From: CAYMDD01 sp964409675
Lineage (GTDB): Bacteria; Pseudomonadota; Alphaproteobacteria; Rickettsiales; SXRF01
Direction of reading: 5' to 3'
Assembly (NCBI GenBank): GCA_964409675.1
Contig: CAYPEF010000005.1
Location: 1 to 41,952, forward strand
Length of the DNA stretch: 41,952 nucleotides
Every line of letters starts with the position of its first letter. The first letter of the stretch is position 1. This document shows positions 7,158 through 15,242 of the stretch, piece by piece. A program made the position numbers and the translations under genes. The notes below the pieces were generated by a model, which ran no database searches, was not told the DNA's origin, and saw only the letters and a list, made by a program, of their open reading frames with translations.

Positions 7158-9077
7158 ATGTACTTCTGGCAACGCATCAAACCGTTTCTTCTCCTCTTTA
7201 TCGCGGCGGAAACCGTCATGCGCACGGTATTCCTAGTGAAGGAATGGGCGCATGTGGATGGCATGGCCGATGTGGCGAAGGCGCTGGCCATGGGCTTCGT
7301 GTTCGATGTGACGGTGTTTACCTATTTTATGATTCCGGTGGCGCTATATCTGCTGCTGCTTCCGGCAAAGCGCCATGGCACGCGCCGCGACCGCATCATC
7401 GGCGGCGTGCTGTTCGGGCTGCTGGCCTATATCATGCTGTTTACGTCAATCGCCGAGTGGTTCTTTTGGGATGAATTCACCGCGCGCTTCAACTTCATCG
7501 CCGTGGATTACCTGGTCTATACGCATGAAGTCATCGGCAACATTCAGGAATCCTATCCGATTTATCCGCTGCTGGCTGGCATTGCGGCCATCGCTGGCGC
7601 GCTGGGTTTCGCCTATGCGCGCAGGCCTCTGCCTGCCTATCAGCCGGTGTTAGGGCGCCGCGGCCTGGCATTTTGCGCCTGCATCGCCTTGGCGTTTGTG
7701 GCTTTCCACACCACGCGCGGCAGCTGGTCGGAAGTAACGGGCAACCGCTTCGAAAACGAAATCGCCAAAAACGGCATTTTCGAGCTGTTTGCCGCGTACC
7801 GCCACAATGAGCTGGATTATGCGCGCTTCTATAAAACCCTGCCGGAAAATGACGAGATGGTGGCGCGCCTTCGCCAAGAAATCGATGAGGATAAAAGCCA
7901 CTTCCTGGGCGATGGCATCACCCACCGCGTGGAGGTGGCGGAGCCGGAGCAGCGCTATAATATCGTGCTGGTGACGGTGGAATCGCTTAGCGCCAATTTC
8001 CTCGGCACCTTCGGCAATCAGGATGGTTTAACGCCGTATCTCGACCAGCTGGCAAAAGAATCGCTGCTATTCACCAATCTCTATGCCACCGGCACGCGCA
8101 CGGTATATGGCCTGTCGGCAATCACACTTTCCATTCCGCCGGTGCCGGGCAATTCCATCGTGCGCAGGCCGGAAAACGAGCATCTGTTTAGCTTAGGCTC
8201 GGTGCTGAACAGCAAAGGCTATGTCAGCAAATTCATTTATGGCGGTTATGGGCTGTTCGATAACATGAATTATTTCTTTGAAAACAACGGCTATGAAATT
8301 GTCGATCGCACCAGCATGGCCAAAGATGAAGTCACCTTCGGCAATGTGTGGGGCGTGGCGGATGAGGATTTATTCCGCCGCACCATTAAGGAAAACGACA
8401 AGGCGCATGCGGAAGGAAAGCCTTTCTTCGACATGATCATGACCACTTCCAACCACCGGCCGTTTACTTATCCGGATGGCAAAATCGACATCCCTTCGCA
8501 TAGCGGCCGCAAAGGCGGTGTGAAATATACCGATTACGCCATCAAGCAGCTGATTGAGGAATCGCGCTCGCATCCGTGGTTCAATAACACCATCTTCGTG
8601 ATCGTGGCCGACCATACGGCGGGTGGTGCGGGTAAAAGCGAGCTTGATCCGGCCGCTTACCATATCCCCATGCTGGTGTACGCGCCGGGCATCATCAAGC
8701 CGGGCAAAATGGAGAAAATGGTGAGCCAGATCGATGTGGCGCCCACGCTGCTGGGTTTCCTGAATATGGATTACGACAGCCGCTTTTATGGGCGCGATGC
8801 CATGCGGGCGCCGTTGGAGCGCGCACTGATTTCCAACTATCAGCAGCTGGGTTACCTCACCAAGGATCATCTGCTCATCATGAAGCCGGTGAAGCAGCTA
8901 AACTCTTTCAGCCGTGCGGATGGTGGCTTTATGGCGCAGGAACAGCCTAATCCCGAATTGGAACATACGGCGCTGAGTTACTTTCAAAACGCAACTCGTT
9001 GGAAAGAGTGGAATAAAGAGGTAAACTACACCACAAAACTGGCGCGTGCAAAAACCTATGAAAATACTTCTCATTGA
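7158..9077 (+). CDS. LTA-synthase/MdoB-family membrane phosphotransferase (sulfatase fold)
   Basis: 639 residues from ATG 7158; an in-frame start at 7107 would overlap the preceding gene. Five N-terminal membrane spans (residues 1-185) anchor a periplasmic sulfatase-fold domain (about 265-620). Metal-site residues are seen in NIVLVTVESLSA (E275) and IVADHT; the probable nucleophile is Thr in TGTRTVYG (T315); TTSNHRPF and IDVAPTLLGFL are also conserved. Relatives transfer glycerol-phosphate or phosphoethanolamine from phospholipids to lipids or glycans. Overlap with the response regulator gene (20 nt) recalls eptA-pmrAB, but this enzyme belongs to the LtaS/OpgB branch rather than EptA. Confidence 0.85.
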   Translation: MYFWQRIKPFLLLFIAAETVMRTVFLVKEWAHVDGMADVAKALAMGFVFDVTVFTYFMIPVALYLLLLPAKRHGTRRDRIIGGVLFGLLAYIMLFTSIAEWFFWDEFTARFNFIAVDYLVYTHEVIGNIQESYPIYPLLAGIAAIAGALGFAYARRPLPAYQPVLGRRGLAFCACIALAFVAFHTTRGSWSEVTGNRFENEIAKNGIFELFAAYRHNELDYARFYKTLPENDEMVARLRQEIDEDKSHFLGDGITHRVEVAEPEQRYNIVLVTVESLSANFLGTFGNQDGLTPYLDQLAKESLLFTNLYATGTRTVYGLSAITLSIPPVPGNSIVRRPENEHLFSLGSVLNSKGYVSKFIYGGYGLFDNMNYFFENNGYEIVDRTSMAKDEVTFGNVWGVADEDLFRRTIKENDKAHAEGKPFFDMIMTTSNHRPFTYPDGKIDIPSHSGRKGGVKYTDYAIKQLIEESRSHPWFNNTIFVIVADHTAGGAGKSELDPAAYHIPMLVYAPGIIKPGKMEKMVSQIDVAPTLLGFLNMDYDSRFYGRDAMRAPLERALISNYQQLGYLTKDHLLIMKPVKQLNSFSRADGGFMAQEQPNPELEHTALSYFQNATRWKEWNKEVNYTTKLARAKTYENTSH

Positions 9078-9714
9078 AGATGATAAAATGATCGGCGAAA
9101 GCCTGATCCAAGCATTGAAACAAAGCGGCTATGCGGTGGATTGGGCGCGCGACGGTGATATGGGCGAGGAATCGCTTAAAACCACCGCTTACAACCTCGT
9201 GCTGCTCGATATTGGCCTTCCGAAACAAACCGGCCTGGAAGTGCTGGCAAAATTGCGCGCCCGCCAGGACAAGGTGCCGGTGTTGATTCTTACCGCCCGC
9301 GACCGGGTAGCTGACCGGGTGGCGGGGCTGGATTTAGGCGCGGATGATTACCTGGTAAAACCCTTTGCGCTGGAGGAAGTGGAAGCGCGCATCCGCGTGC
9401 TGCTGCGCCGTAATGCCGGGCATGCCGAGGCTATTTTGCGCTCCAGCACCATCAGCCTGAATACCACTACCAAGGAGCTGGAATATGAAGGCAAACGCCT
9501 GATTCTCTCCGCCCGCGAATACGCACTCATGTTTGCACTTCTTCAATCTCCAGGTAAGGTGCTGTCACGCGCTGAATTGGAGGAGCGGCTTTACGGATGG
9601 AACGAGGAAGTCAGCAGCAACGCGGTGGAAGTGCAAATTCACAACCTACGCAAAAAACTTGGGCCGGAGCTGATCCGCAATATACGCGGCATCGGCTACA
9701 TGGTGGCCAAGTGA
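9058..9714 (+). CDS. OmpR/PhoB-family response regulator, PmrA/QseB type
   Basis: 218 residues from ATG 9058 (MKILLIEDD). Receiver domain 1-115 with acidic pocket D8/D9, phosphoacceptor D51 in VLLDIGLP, switch Thr in LILTARD and Lys in DYLVKPF. Winged-helix DNA-binding domain from about 125, with SAREYALMFALL, the recognition region SRAELEERLYGW and VEVQIHNLRKKLG...IRGIGYMV. The first 20 nt overlap the LtaS-like gene and the stop is coupled to the kinase. It is the obvious candidate to bind the five CTAAG direct repeats, whose 11-bp pitch fits this family. Confidence 0.93.
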   Translation: MKILLIEDDKMIGESLIQALKQSGYAVDWARDGDMGEESLKTTAYNLVLLDIGLPKQTGLEVLAKLRARQDKVPVLILTARDRVADRVAGLDLGADDYLVKPFALEEVEARIRVLLRRNAGHAEAILRSSTISLNTTTKELEYEGKRLILSAREYALMFALLQSPGKVLSRAELEERLYGWNEEVSSNAVEVQIHNLRKKLGPELIRNIRGIGYMVAK

Positions 9715-9725
9715 AAGACACGCCT

Positions 9726-11084
9726 ATGAAATCCATTCGCCGCTACCTCCTTGCATCACTTATCATCGCGCTGACATGCGGCTCATTGCTGGTGGCCACG
9801 TTTACTTACTTCAACGCGGCCGATGAGATCGATGAGCTGTACGATAAAAACATGCTGGAAATCGCGGAAACGCTAAAAGAGCAAATGAATGCACTGAATT
9901 TAAGCGAATACCGCATCCGTGGCTTGGTCGGCCCATCGCTGGTGACACGCATTAAGGAAGAGCAAGAGTTTGTGATTCAGGTATGGGATAAAAAGCGCAA
10001 CTCCATTTACACCTCGCATCGCGCGATAGCGTATCCCTTCCAAGAGAAGCGCGGTGCTGCCATTAATCAATTCGAAGGTAAGGTATGGCGAACCTACGGC
10101 ACGGAAACCGATGAATTTATCATTCAGGTGTCGCAGCCGCAAAAAGCGCGTATCCGCTTTGTGCGTGAAATGGCGATGCATCTTCTTTTCCCGCTGCTGT
10201 CGCTCATTCCGGTGGTGGGGCTGTTTATCTGGCTGGCGGTGGGCAGAAGCCTGACACCGCTCAATGATATTTCCCGCGCCATTACCAAGCGCTCGGCCAT
10301 TAGCCTGGAGCCGATCGCGGAGGAAAATATCCCAATGGAAATCAAGTCGCTGGTGCAGGAGCTGAATGAACTGCTGGTGCGTTTGAATATTTCGCTGGAA
10401 GCACAGCGCAGCTTTACCGCCGACGCCGCCCACCAGCTGCGCACACCGCTTACCGCGCTCCAGCTGCAGCTGGGGAATTTGAAGCGGGCGAAATCGGATC
10501 TGGAGCGCGAGCATAATGTCGCCAAGTTGCAGGATGGCATCGATCGCGCCACGCATGTAGTGCAGCAGCTGCTCACCCTGGCGCGGGTGGAACCGAATGC
10601 CATGGAAGCGCAGAAAGAGCCGATCGATCTTGCCCAGCTTACACAGGAAGTGGTGAAACAGCATGCGGAAATGGCGGTGGAGAAAAACATCGATCTCGGC
10701 ATGTCGCGCAGCGAAAGCGTGGTGATGCCCGGCAGCGGAGAAAATCTGCGCATTCTGCTAGAAAACCTGCTCGGCAACGCACTGCGTTACACGCCGGTCG
10801 GCGGCAAGGTGAATGTGAATGTTTATGCCGAGGCTGGCGATGCGGTGGTGGAAGTGCAGGATAATGGCCCAGGCATTCCCGAAAACTCGCGTGAGCAAAT
10901 CTTTGAGCGCTTCTTCCGTGTACTAGGCACGGAGGTGGAAGGCACCGGACTCGGCCTTTCCATCGCCCAAAATATCGTGCAGCAGCATGGCGGAATAATT
11001 CGCGTGGAGAGCGGGATTGATGGAATGGGCGCAGGTTTCATTGTGACATTCCCATTATCGGAGAGATATGCAGCGCATGAATAA
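9726..11084 (+). CDS. Sensor histidine kinase, PmrB/QseC type
   Basis: 452 residues from ATG 9726; a GTG at 9711 overlapping the regulator's stop (GTGA) is an alternative start. Membrane span at about 7-29, periplasmic sensor 30-150, second span about 152-173, then HAMP, HisKA with H236 in FTADAAHQLRTPLTALQ, N box NLLGNALRYTP, G1 DNGPGIP, F box RFFRV and G2 GTGLGLSI. All catalytic motifs are intact. The sensor region holds several acidic residues (AADEIDELYD), which could sense cations, as in PmrB; this is speculation. It partners with the adjacent regulator. Confidence 0.93.
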   Translation: MKSIRRYLLASLIIALTCGSLLVATFTYFNAADEIDELYDKNMLEIAETLKEQMNALNLSEYRIRGLVGPSLVTRIKEEQEFVIQVWDKKRNSIYTSHRAIAYPFQEKRGAAINQFEGKVWRTYGTETDEFIIQVSQPQKARIRFVREMAMHLLFPLLSLIPVVGLFIWLAVGRSLTPLNDISRAITKRSAISLEPIAEENIPMEIKSLVQELNELLVRLNISLEAQRSFTADAAHQLRTPLTALQLQLGNLKRAKSDLEREHNVAKLQDGIDRATHVVQQLLTLARVEPNAMEAQKEPIDLAQLTQEVVKQHAEMAVEKNIDLGMSRSESVVMPGSGENLRILLENLLGNALRYTPVGGKVNVNVYAEAGDAVVEVQDNGPGIPENSREQIFERFFRVLGTEVEGTGLGLSIAQNIVQQHGGIIRVESGIDGMGAGFIVTFPLSERYAAHE

Positions 11085-11817
11085 GCTGCCGCAAATCACC
11101 CTTTATTTTTGGATTGTCAAAATATGTGCGACGACCCTAGGGGAAACTGCTGGCGATCTACTTTCCATGACATTGAATATCGGTTACGCGGTAGCAACGC
11201 TGATCCTAGTTTCAGCGCTCATTGTTGCATTGCTCACGCAACTTCTGGCAAAAACATATCATGCCCCACTTTACTGGACGGTCATCCTGCTAACCAGCAC
11301 GGCTGGAACCACCATGTCGGATTACATGGATCGAACGCTGGGGCTTGGCTATGCGAATGGCTCGATGATCCTCTTCGCCTGCTTAATTTTTACCTTGCTC
11401 GTATGGCGATGCGTAGAAGGCAATGTATCGATAAATCAGGTGAAAACCACGCGCGCCGAGCTGTTCTATTGGACTGCGATATTATTTTCCAACACGCTGG
11501 GCACTGCGCTCGGCGATTTCCTGGCGGATAGCTCCGGTCTGGGTTTCGGCGGCGGCGCTGCGCTGATTGCGGGGCTAATCGGCCTTATCATCGCAGCTTA
11601 TTATGCCACCAGCATTTCCAGAGTAATGCTATTTTGGGCGGCTTTCGTGCTAACGCGCCCCTTTGGCGCCACCTTTGGAGATTTGCTTACCAAATCGCAT
11701 GAAAAAGGTGGATTGGATTTCGGCACAATAGGTTCTTCCCTGATTTTAGCATGCCTCTTGCTGGTGTTTATCTTCTTGATGGAACGGCAAAATAAGCTGC
11801 GGAACCGCTTTCGCTAA
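11068..11817 (+). CDS. Four-repeat integral membrane protein (COG4705-like), function unknown
   Basis: 249 residues, nearly all membrane-embedded. Four homologous units each run W-x-(V/A)...T.G.T..D......LG.G...: WIVKICATTLGETAGDLL, WTVILLTSTAGTTMSDYM, WTAILFSNTLGTALGDFL and WAAFVLTRPFGATFGDLL. Each puts an acidic residue in a membrane segment, which suggests a transporter or channel with internal pseudosymmetry. Such proteins are annotated as uncharacterised membrane-anchored proteins and often neighbour two-component genes. Start ATG 11068 follows GGAGAG closely; ATG 11077 is an alternative. It overlaps the kinase gene by 17 nt and ends the operon. Confidence 0.75.
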   Translation: MQRMNKLPQITLYFWIVKICATTLGETAGDLLSMTLNIGYAVATLILVSALIVALLTQLLAKTYHAPLYWTVILLTSTAGTTMSDYMDRTLGLGYANGSMILFACLIFTLLVWRCVEGNVSINQVKTTRAELFYWTAILFSNTLGTALGDFLADSSGLGFGGGAALIAGLIGLIIAAYYATSISRVMLFWAAFVLTRPFGATFGDLLTKSHEKGGLDFGTIGSSLILACLLLVFIFLMERQNKLRNRFR

Positions 11818-11818
11818 T

Positions 11819-11840
11819 ACGTTATTTTCTTAAAAAACGT
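11819..11840 (+). terminator. Weak AT-rich hairpin after the two-component operon
   Basis: ACGTTATTTT / AAAAAACGT pair around a short loop, followed by AACTTTTCC. The hairpin is weak and its T run short, so it may only partly end transcription before the next promoter at 11855. Confidence 0.35.
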
Positions 11841-11854
11841 AACTTTTCCATAGC

Positions 11855-11884
11855 CTAAGTCGCGCCTAAGTTTTGGTTGTTAAA
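11855..11884 (+). promoter_or_regulatory. Activator-type promoter of the phosphatase/RND efflux operon (copy B)
   Basis: CTAAG (11855-11859), 6 nt, CTAAG (11866-11870) continuing TTTT, 8 nt, then GTTAAA (11879-11884) as -10. This predicts a transcription start near 11891 and rules out the open-frame start at 11877. Spacing is identical to the other four copies. Confidence 0.75.
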
Positions 11885-11897
11885 ACTGTTGGCAATT

Positions 11898-12512
11898 ATG
11901 CAGAAAATTGCTTTTTGCCACACATTTGCCTTGAAGAATTGCCGTATCCGGCATGCAAGCGTGCGTCCAAAGGGATGGTTGCTGCTGTTGGCGTTAATCG
12001 GCATCGCTATTGGCGGGCATTTCACTTATCTTAAGCTGAGCCGCAATTTCCACGAAGTGGTGGTGGGTGAAGTCTATCGCTCGGCACAGCCCAGCGGCCA
12101 TGACATCCAGCGATTCAGCGAAACCTACGGCATCAAAACCATTCTCAATCTGCGCGGCGCCAATCCCGGCCGGGCGTGGTATCAGCAGGAGCTGGCCGTT
12201 TCCGAAGAGGCGGGCATCCGCCACATCGATTTTGAAATGTCATCCACCGAGGAGCTGAGCCTGGCGCGTGCCCGCGAGCTGGTGGAAGTAATGCGCCACG
12301 CGCCGAAGCCGCTGCTGATTCATTGCGAAGCGGGCGTTAACCGCACCGGCCTGGCTTCCGCGCTTTACCTGGCCGCTATCAGCGACAAAAAGCCGCAGGA
12401 TGCCGAGCTGCAGCTTTCCCTCATGTATGGCTATGTGTCGGTTTGGCTGACCGAGCGTTACGCCATGATGCGCAGCTATCAGAAAATGGAGCCGCTGTTC
12501 GGAACGCTATGA
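11898..12512 (+). CDS. Membrane-anchored dual-specificity/tyrosine phosphatase
   Basis: 204 residues from ATG 11898. One N-terminal membrane anchor (about 27-45) precedes a DSP-type domain. The P-loop is HCEAGVNRTG with nucleophile C143 and R149; YRSAQP (60-65) and ILNLRG (82-87) are typical of this bacterial group. Relatives include phosphatases acting on phosphatidylglycerophosphate, inositol lipids or phosphoprotein; the lipid-rich context favours a lipid phosphate. The leader is short (about 7 nt from the predicted start of transcription). Its stop overlaps the next ATG (12509-12512), so it is coupled to the RND efflux genes. Confidence 0.82.
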   Translation: MQKIAFCHTFALKNCRIRHASVRPKGWLLLLALIGIAIGGHFTYLKLSRNFHEVVVGEVYRSAQPSGHDIQRFSETYGIKTILNLRGANPGRAWYQQELAVSEEAGIRHIDFEMSSTEELSLARARELVEVMRHAPKPLLIHCEAGVNRTGLASALYLAAISDKKPQDAELQLSLMYGYVSVWLTERYAMMRSYQKMEPLFGTL

Positions 12513-13861
12513 AAAAAATCGCCTCCACCCTCGCTTTATTGCTTTTGACCGCATGCGCCGATGGGCCGACGCGCGATAATGTCATTACCGATGTGCAAAG
12601 CCGCAGCGGCTTCACCATGCCGAAGGAAACGGAAGCCGGGAAAATTACTCTGCCGCCCGGCGCATCGCTGGACGATGGCATTACCGAGGATGAAGCGGTT
12701 TCCATTGCGCTGTGGAATAACGCTGCCTTTCAGGAAACGCTGGTGAATCTCGATGTGGCGCGCGGCGACTTGATTCAAGCCGGGCTGCTGCCAAACCCGC
12801 TCGGAAGCTACACGTTTTCCGCCGACAATAAGCCTTTCAAATATGCGTTGGAGCTGCCGCTGGAAGCGTTGTGGCTGCGGCCATTCCGCATCAATGCAGC
12901 CAAGGCAGAAGCCGAGCGCGTTTCGCATCAGCTGAGCCAGGCAGGCTTGAATGTCATCCGCGATGCGCGGAAGGCCTATAGCGATATGCTGCAGGCGAAG
13001 GCGCAGCTGGCCTTGCTGGAGGAGTCGCTTACGCTCCGGCGCAACATCGCGCAGCTGGCGCAGAAGCGCTATAAGGCGGGCGATATTTCCCTGCAGGAAT
13101 CGAATATCGCCTCGCTCGATGCGATGGCGGCGGAACAAGCGGCCGCGCGCAGCCGTTACGATATCCAAACCAATGAGCAGCGCCTGCGCTTCGTGATGGG
13201 CGTTGGCGCGCATGCGGGTGAGCTGAAGCTCGATCCCATCCCGACGCCGGATTGTAAGGAAATGAATGTGGGCGTGCTGGTGGAAGAAGGCCTGAAGAAC
13301 CGCCCGGATGCGCTGGCGGCAAAGGAAGCCACCACCGCGGCTGAAGCGCGCTCCAACCTGTCGCTTTTCAGCTGGCTGGGCATTAGCGGCGTGGCCGACG
13401 CCACCAGCGGCAAGAAAACCGGCCATGAGCTAAGCTCCGCCGTGAAAGGCACCGTGCCGGTATTCAATATTAACCAGGGCAATATCGCCCGCGCCAATGC
13501 GGAAGAAGAGCGCGCCGTGCGTGGCGAGCAAACGGTGGCGCACCAAATCCGCCTTGATGTGAATCAAGCCTATGCGCAATACCAGCAGGCCTGCAGCGAG
13601 CTGGGCATCCTGCAGGATAAAGTGAAAACTGGCGTGGAAACCGATTTAAGCCGCGTGGAGAAAGCCTATGAAAGCGGCGATGTGCCTTACCTGATGGTGC
13701 TGCAATCCACCCGCGCGGTGATCGATGCCCGCCTGCGGGAAGCGCAGCTGATTGGCGATGTGCGCCGCGCATCCTCCGAGCTGGAGCGCAGCGTGGGCAG
13801 CAAACTTGCGTCTGCACCAGCCCAAACCGAAACACCCATCCCTGAAAGGAGCGCTCCATGA
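12509..13861 (+). CDS. Outer-membrane efflux lipoprotein, TolC/CusC family
   Basis: 450 residues from ATG 12509 (overlapping ATGA). Signal peptide with lipobox LLTAC gives a lipidated Cys16. Two outer-membrane-efflux-protein repeats of long amphipathic helices follow; the heptad-like stretches around QAKAQLALLEESLTLRRNIAQL and the segment with YKAGDISLQESNIASLD are typical. It forms the trimeric exit duct of a tripartite pump. The C-terminal ~20 residues are Pro-rich (TETPIPERSAP). It is the first pump gene of the operon and is coupled by ATGA to the microprotein gene. Confidence 0.88.
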   Translation: MKKIASTLALLLLTACADGPTRDNVITDVQSRSGFTMPKETEAGKITLPPGASLDDGITEDEAVSIALWNNAAFQETLVNLDVARGDLIQAGLLPNPLGSYTFSADNKPFKYALELPLEALWLRPFRINAAKAEAERVSHQLSQAGLNVIRDARKAYSDMLQAKAQLALLEESLTLRRNIAQLAQKRYKAGDISLQESNIASLDAMAAEQAAARSRYDIQTNEQRLRFVMGVGAHAGELKLDPIPTPDCKEMNVGVLVEEGLKNRPDALAAKEATTAAEARSNLSLFSWLGISGVADATSGKKTGHELSSAVKGTVPVFNINQGNIARANAEEERAVRGEQTVAHQIRLDVNQAYAQYQQACSELGILQDKVKTGVETDLSRVEKAYESGDVPYLMVLQSTRAVIDARLREAQLIGDVRRASSELERSVGSKLASAPAQTETPIPERSAP

Positions 13862-14019
13862 ATGCTGCCATTAATGAAAAAGAATCCGCCCGCATCACCT
13901 GGAAGGATGCGCTGATCATCCTGTGTTTAATTTTTTACGCCTGGTTTTCCTACGATGAGGATGACAGCAGCCATCGGGCGAAAACCCACACTCCCGTTCA
14001 AAAAACCCAAACGCAATAA
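13858..14019 (+). CDS. 53-residue single-pass membrane microprotein inside the RND operon
   Basis: ATG 13858 overlaps the preceding TGA (ATGA), is preceded by AAAGGAGCG, and the TAA at 14017-14019 overlaps the next ATG (TAATG). The 53 residues have a charged N terminus, one membrane segment (ALIILCLIFYAWF, about 18-30) and an acidic/His-containing tail (YDEDDSSHRAKTHTP). Both overlaps match every other junction of this operon, which argues that it is translated. By analogy with the AcrZ microprotein on AcrB it may bind the pump; metal binding by the tail is a second possibility. No family recognised. Confidence 0.72.
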   Translation: MNAAINEKESARITWKDALIILCLIFYAWFSYDEDDSSHRAKTHTPVQKTQTQ

Positions 14020-15242
14020 TGCTTATGAAACGCCAGCCATCACGACTTTTGCTCATCATCCTGGCCATTGCCGCCGTTGCCGGTGGCTGGTGGCTGTTTT
14101 CCGGCAGCTCCGACACCTACAAAAAGGAAAAAGCCGCGACGGTGGAAAAAGTGGTGAAGGAGGAAAGCCTTAATACCATCACTTTGACCGAGAAAACCGA
14201 GGAGCGGCTGGGCGTGAAGGTAGAAGCAGTGGCCATGAAGCCGGTGCAGCGCTCGCGGCTTTACAACGGTGAGATCATTACGCCAGTGGGCAGGCGCGGC
14301 GTGGTGACAGCGCCATTCGGCGGGCTGGTAAAAGCGCCGCCTGGCGGTTTACCGAAAGCCGGTGACACGGTGAAGAAAGGCCAAACCATCTTTATTTTGC
14401 TGCCGGTGCTGACCGTGGAAGCGCGCAGCGCCACCGCCACCGCGCAGGTGGATGCGGATATGCTGGCGCAGAATGCCGCCACACAGCTGCAGGCGGCGAA
14501 AGTGGCACTCGATCGCGCGAAAACACTATTTGCCGATGGCGTGGGCGCGAAGCGCACGGTGGAGGAAGCCCAGGCCGCTTATGATACGGCCGCGAAAACC
14601 ATGGAAGCCGCCAAAGCAAGGCGCGAGCTGCTGGAAGAGTCGTTGAATGAAGGCACCGCTGCGCCGATATCGATTGCGGCGCCGGAAGATGGCGTGCTGC
14701 GCAAAGTATCGGCGGCGCATGGCCAGAATGTGCCGGGTGGCACGGCGCTGTTTGAAATGGGCGATCTTTCCACCGCCTGGGTGCGGGTAACGCTGCCGGT
14801 GGGCGATTTGGAAGATATCGCGCGCGACCGCGAAGCGCAGGTGGGCAGCTTGTCGGCACATGCCGGTCAGGCCATGCAACCTGCCATGCCGGTTTCCGCA
14901 CCGCCGCTGGCGAATCCGCAGGCTTACACAGTGGATTTAATTTATGTGCTGCATAATTCCGGCGAGGAAGCGATCCCCGGCAGGCGCGTGGGCGTGTTAA
15001 CGCCGGTCAATCATGAAGCGGCAAGCTTGGCACTTCCCTCCAGCGCCGTGGTGTTCGATGCGCTGGGCGGTGCTTGGGTTTACGTACAAACCGCACCGCT
15101 TACCTATGCCCGCAAGCGCGTGACGGTGAGTTATGTCACCGGCAGCGATGCGGTGCTTTCCAGCGGCCCGGAGGTGGGCACGCAGGTGATGACGGTGGGT
15201 GCGCAAGCCCTGTTTGGCGCTGAAACGGGGACGATGAAATAA
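14019..15242 (+). CDS. RND efflux periplasmic adaptor, CusB/CzcB type
   Basis: 407 residues; ATG 14019 overlaps the microprotein stop, with ATG 14025 as alternative. N-terminal membrane segment (LLLIILAIAAVAGGWWLF), then the lipoyl/barrel-sandwich halves (VVTAPFGGLVKAPPGGLPKAGDTVKKGQ and ISIAAPEDGVLRKVSAAHGQNV) flanking a helical hairpin (about 145-210), then beta-barrel and membrane-proximal domains. It joins the inner-membrane RND protein to the outer-membrane duct. It lacks the Met-rich N-terminal metal site of E. coli CusB as far as I can see, so the substrate may not be copper or silver. Coupled to the pump gene by TAATG. Confidence 0.88.
   Translation: MLMKRQPSRLLLIILAIAAVAGGWWLFSGSSDTYKKEKAATVEKVVKEESLNTITLTEKTEERLGVKVEAVAMKPVQRSRLYNGEIITPVGRRGVVTAPFGGLVKAPPGGLPKAGDTVKKGQTIFILLPVLTVEARSATATAQVDADMLAQNAATQLQAAKVALDRAKTLFADGVGAKRTVEEAQAAYDTAAKTMEAAKARRELLEESLNEGTAAPISIAAPEDGVLRKVSAAHGQNVPGGTALFEMGDLSTAWVRVTLPVGDLEDIARDREAQVGSLSAHAGQAMQPAMPVSAPPLANPQAYTVDLIYVLHNSGEEAIPGRRVGVLTPVNHEAASLALPSSAVVFDALGGAWVYVQTAPLTYARKRVTVSYVTGSDAVLSSGPEVGTQVMTVGAQALFGAETGTMK

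Noticed and set aside
12536..13426. 296-codon reverse-strand frame in the CusC-like gene
   Set aside because: It has no ribosome site, is His/Arg/Gln-rich in the manner of GC-rich antisense frames, and opposes a clear lipoprotein gene.
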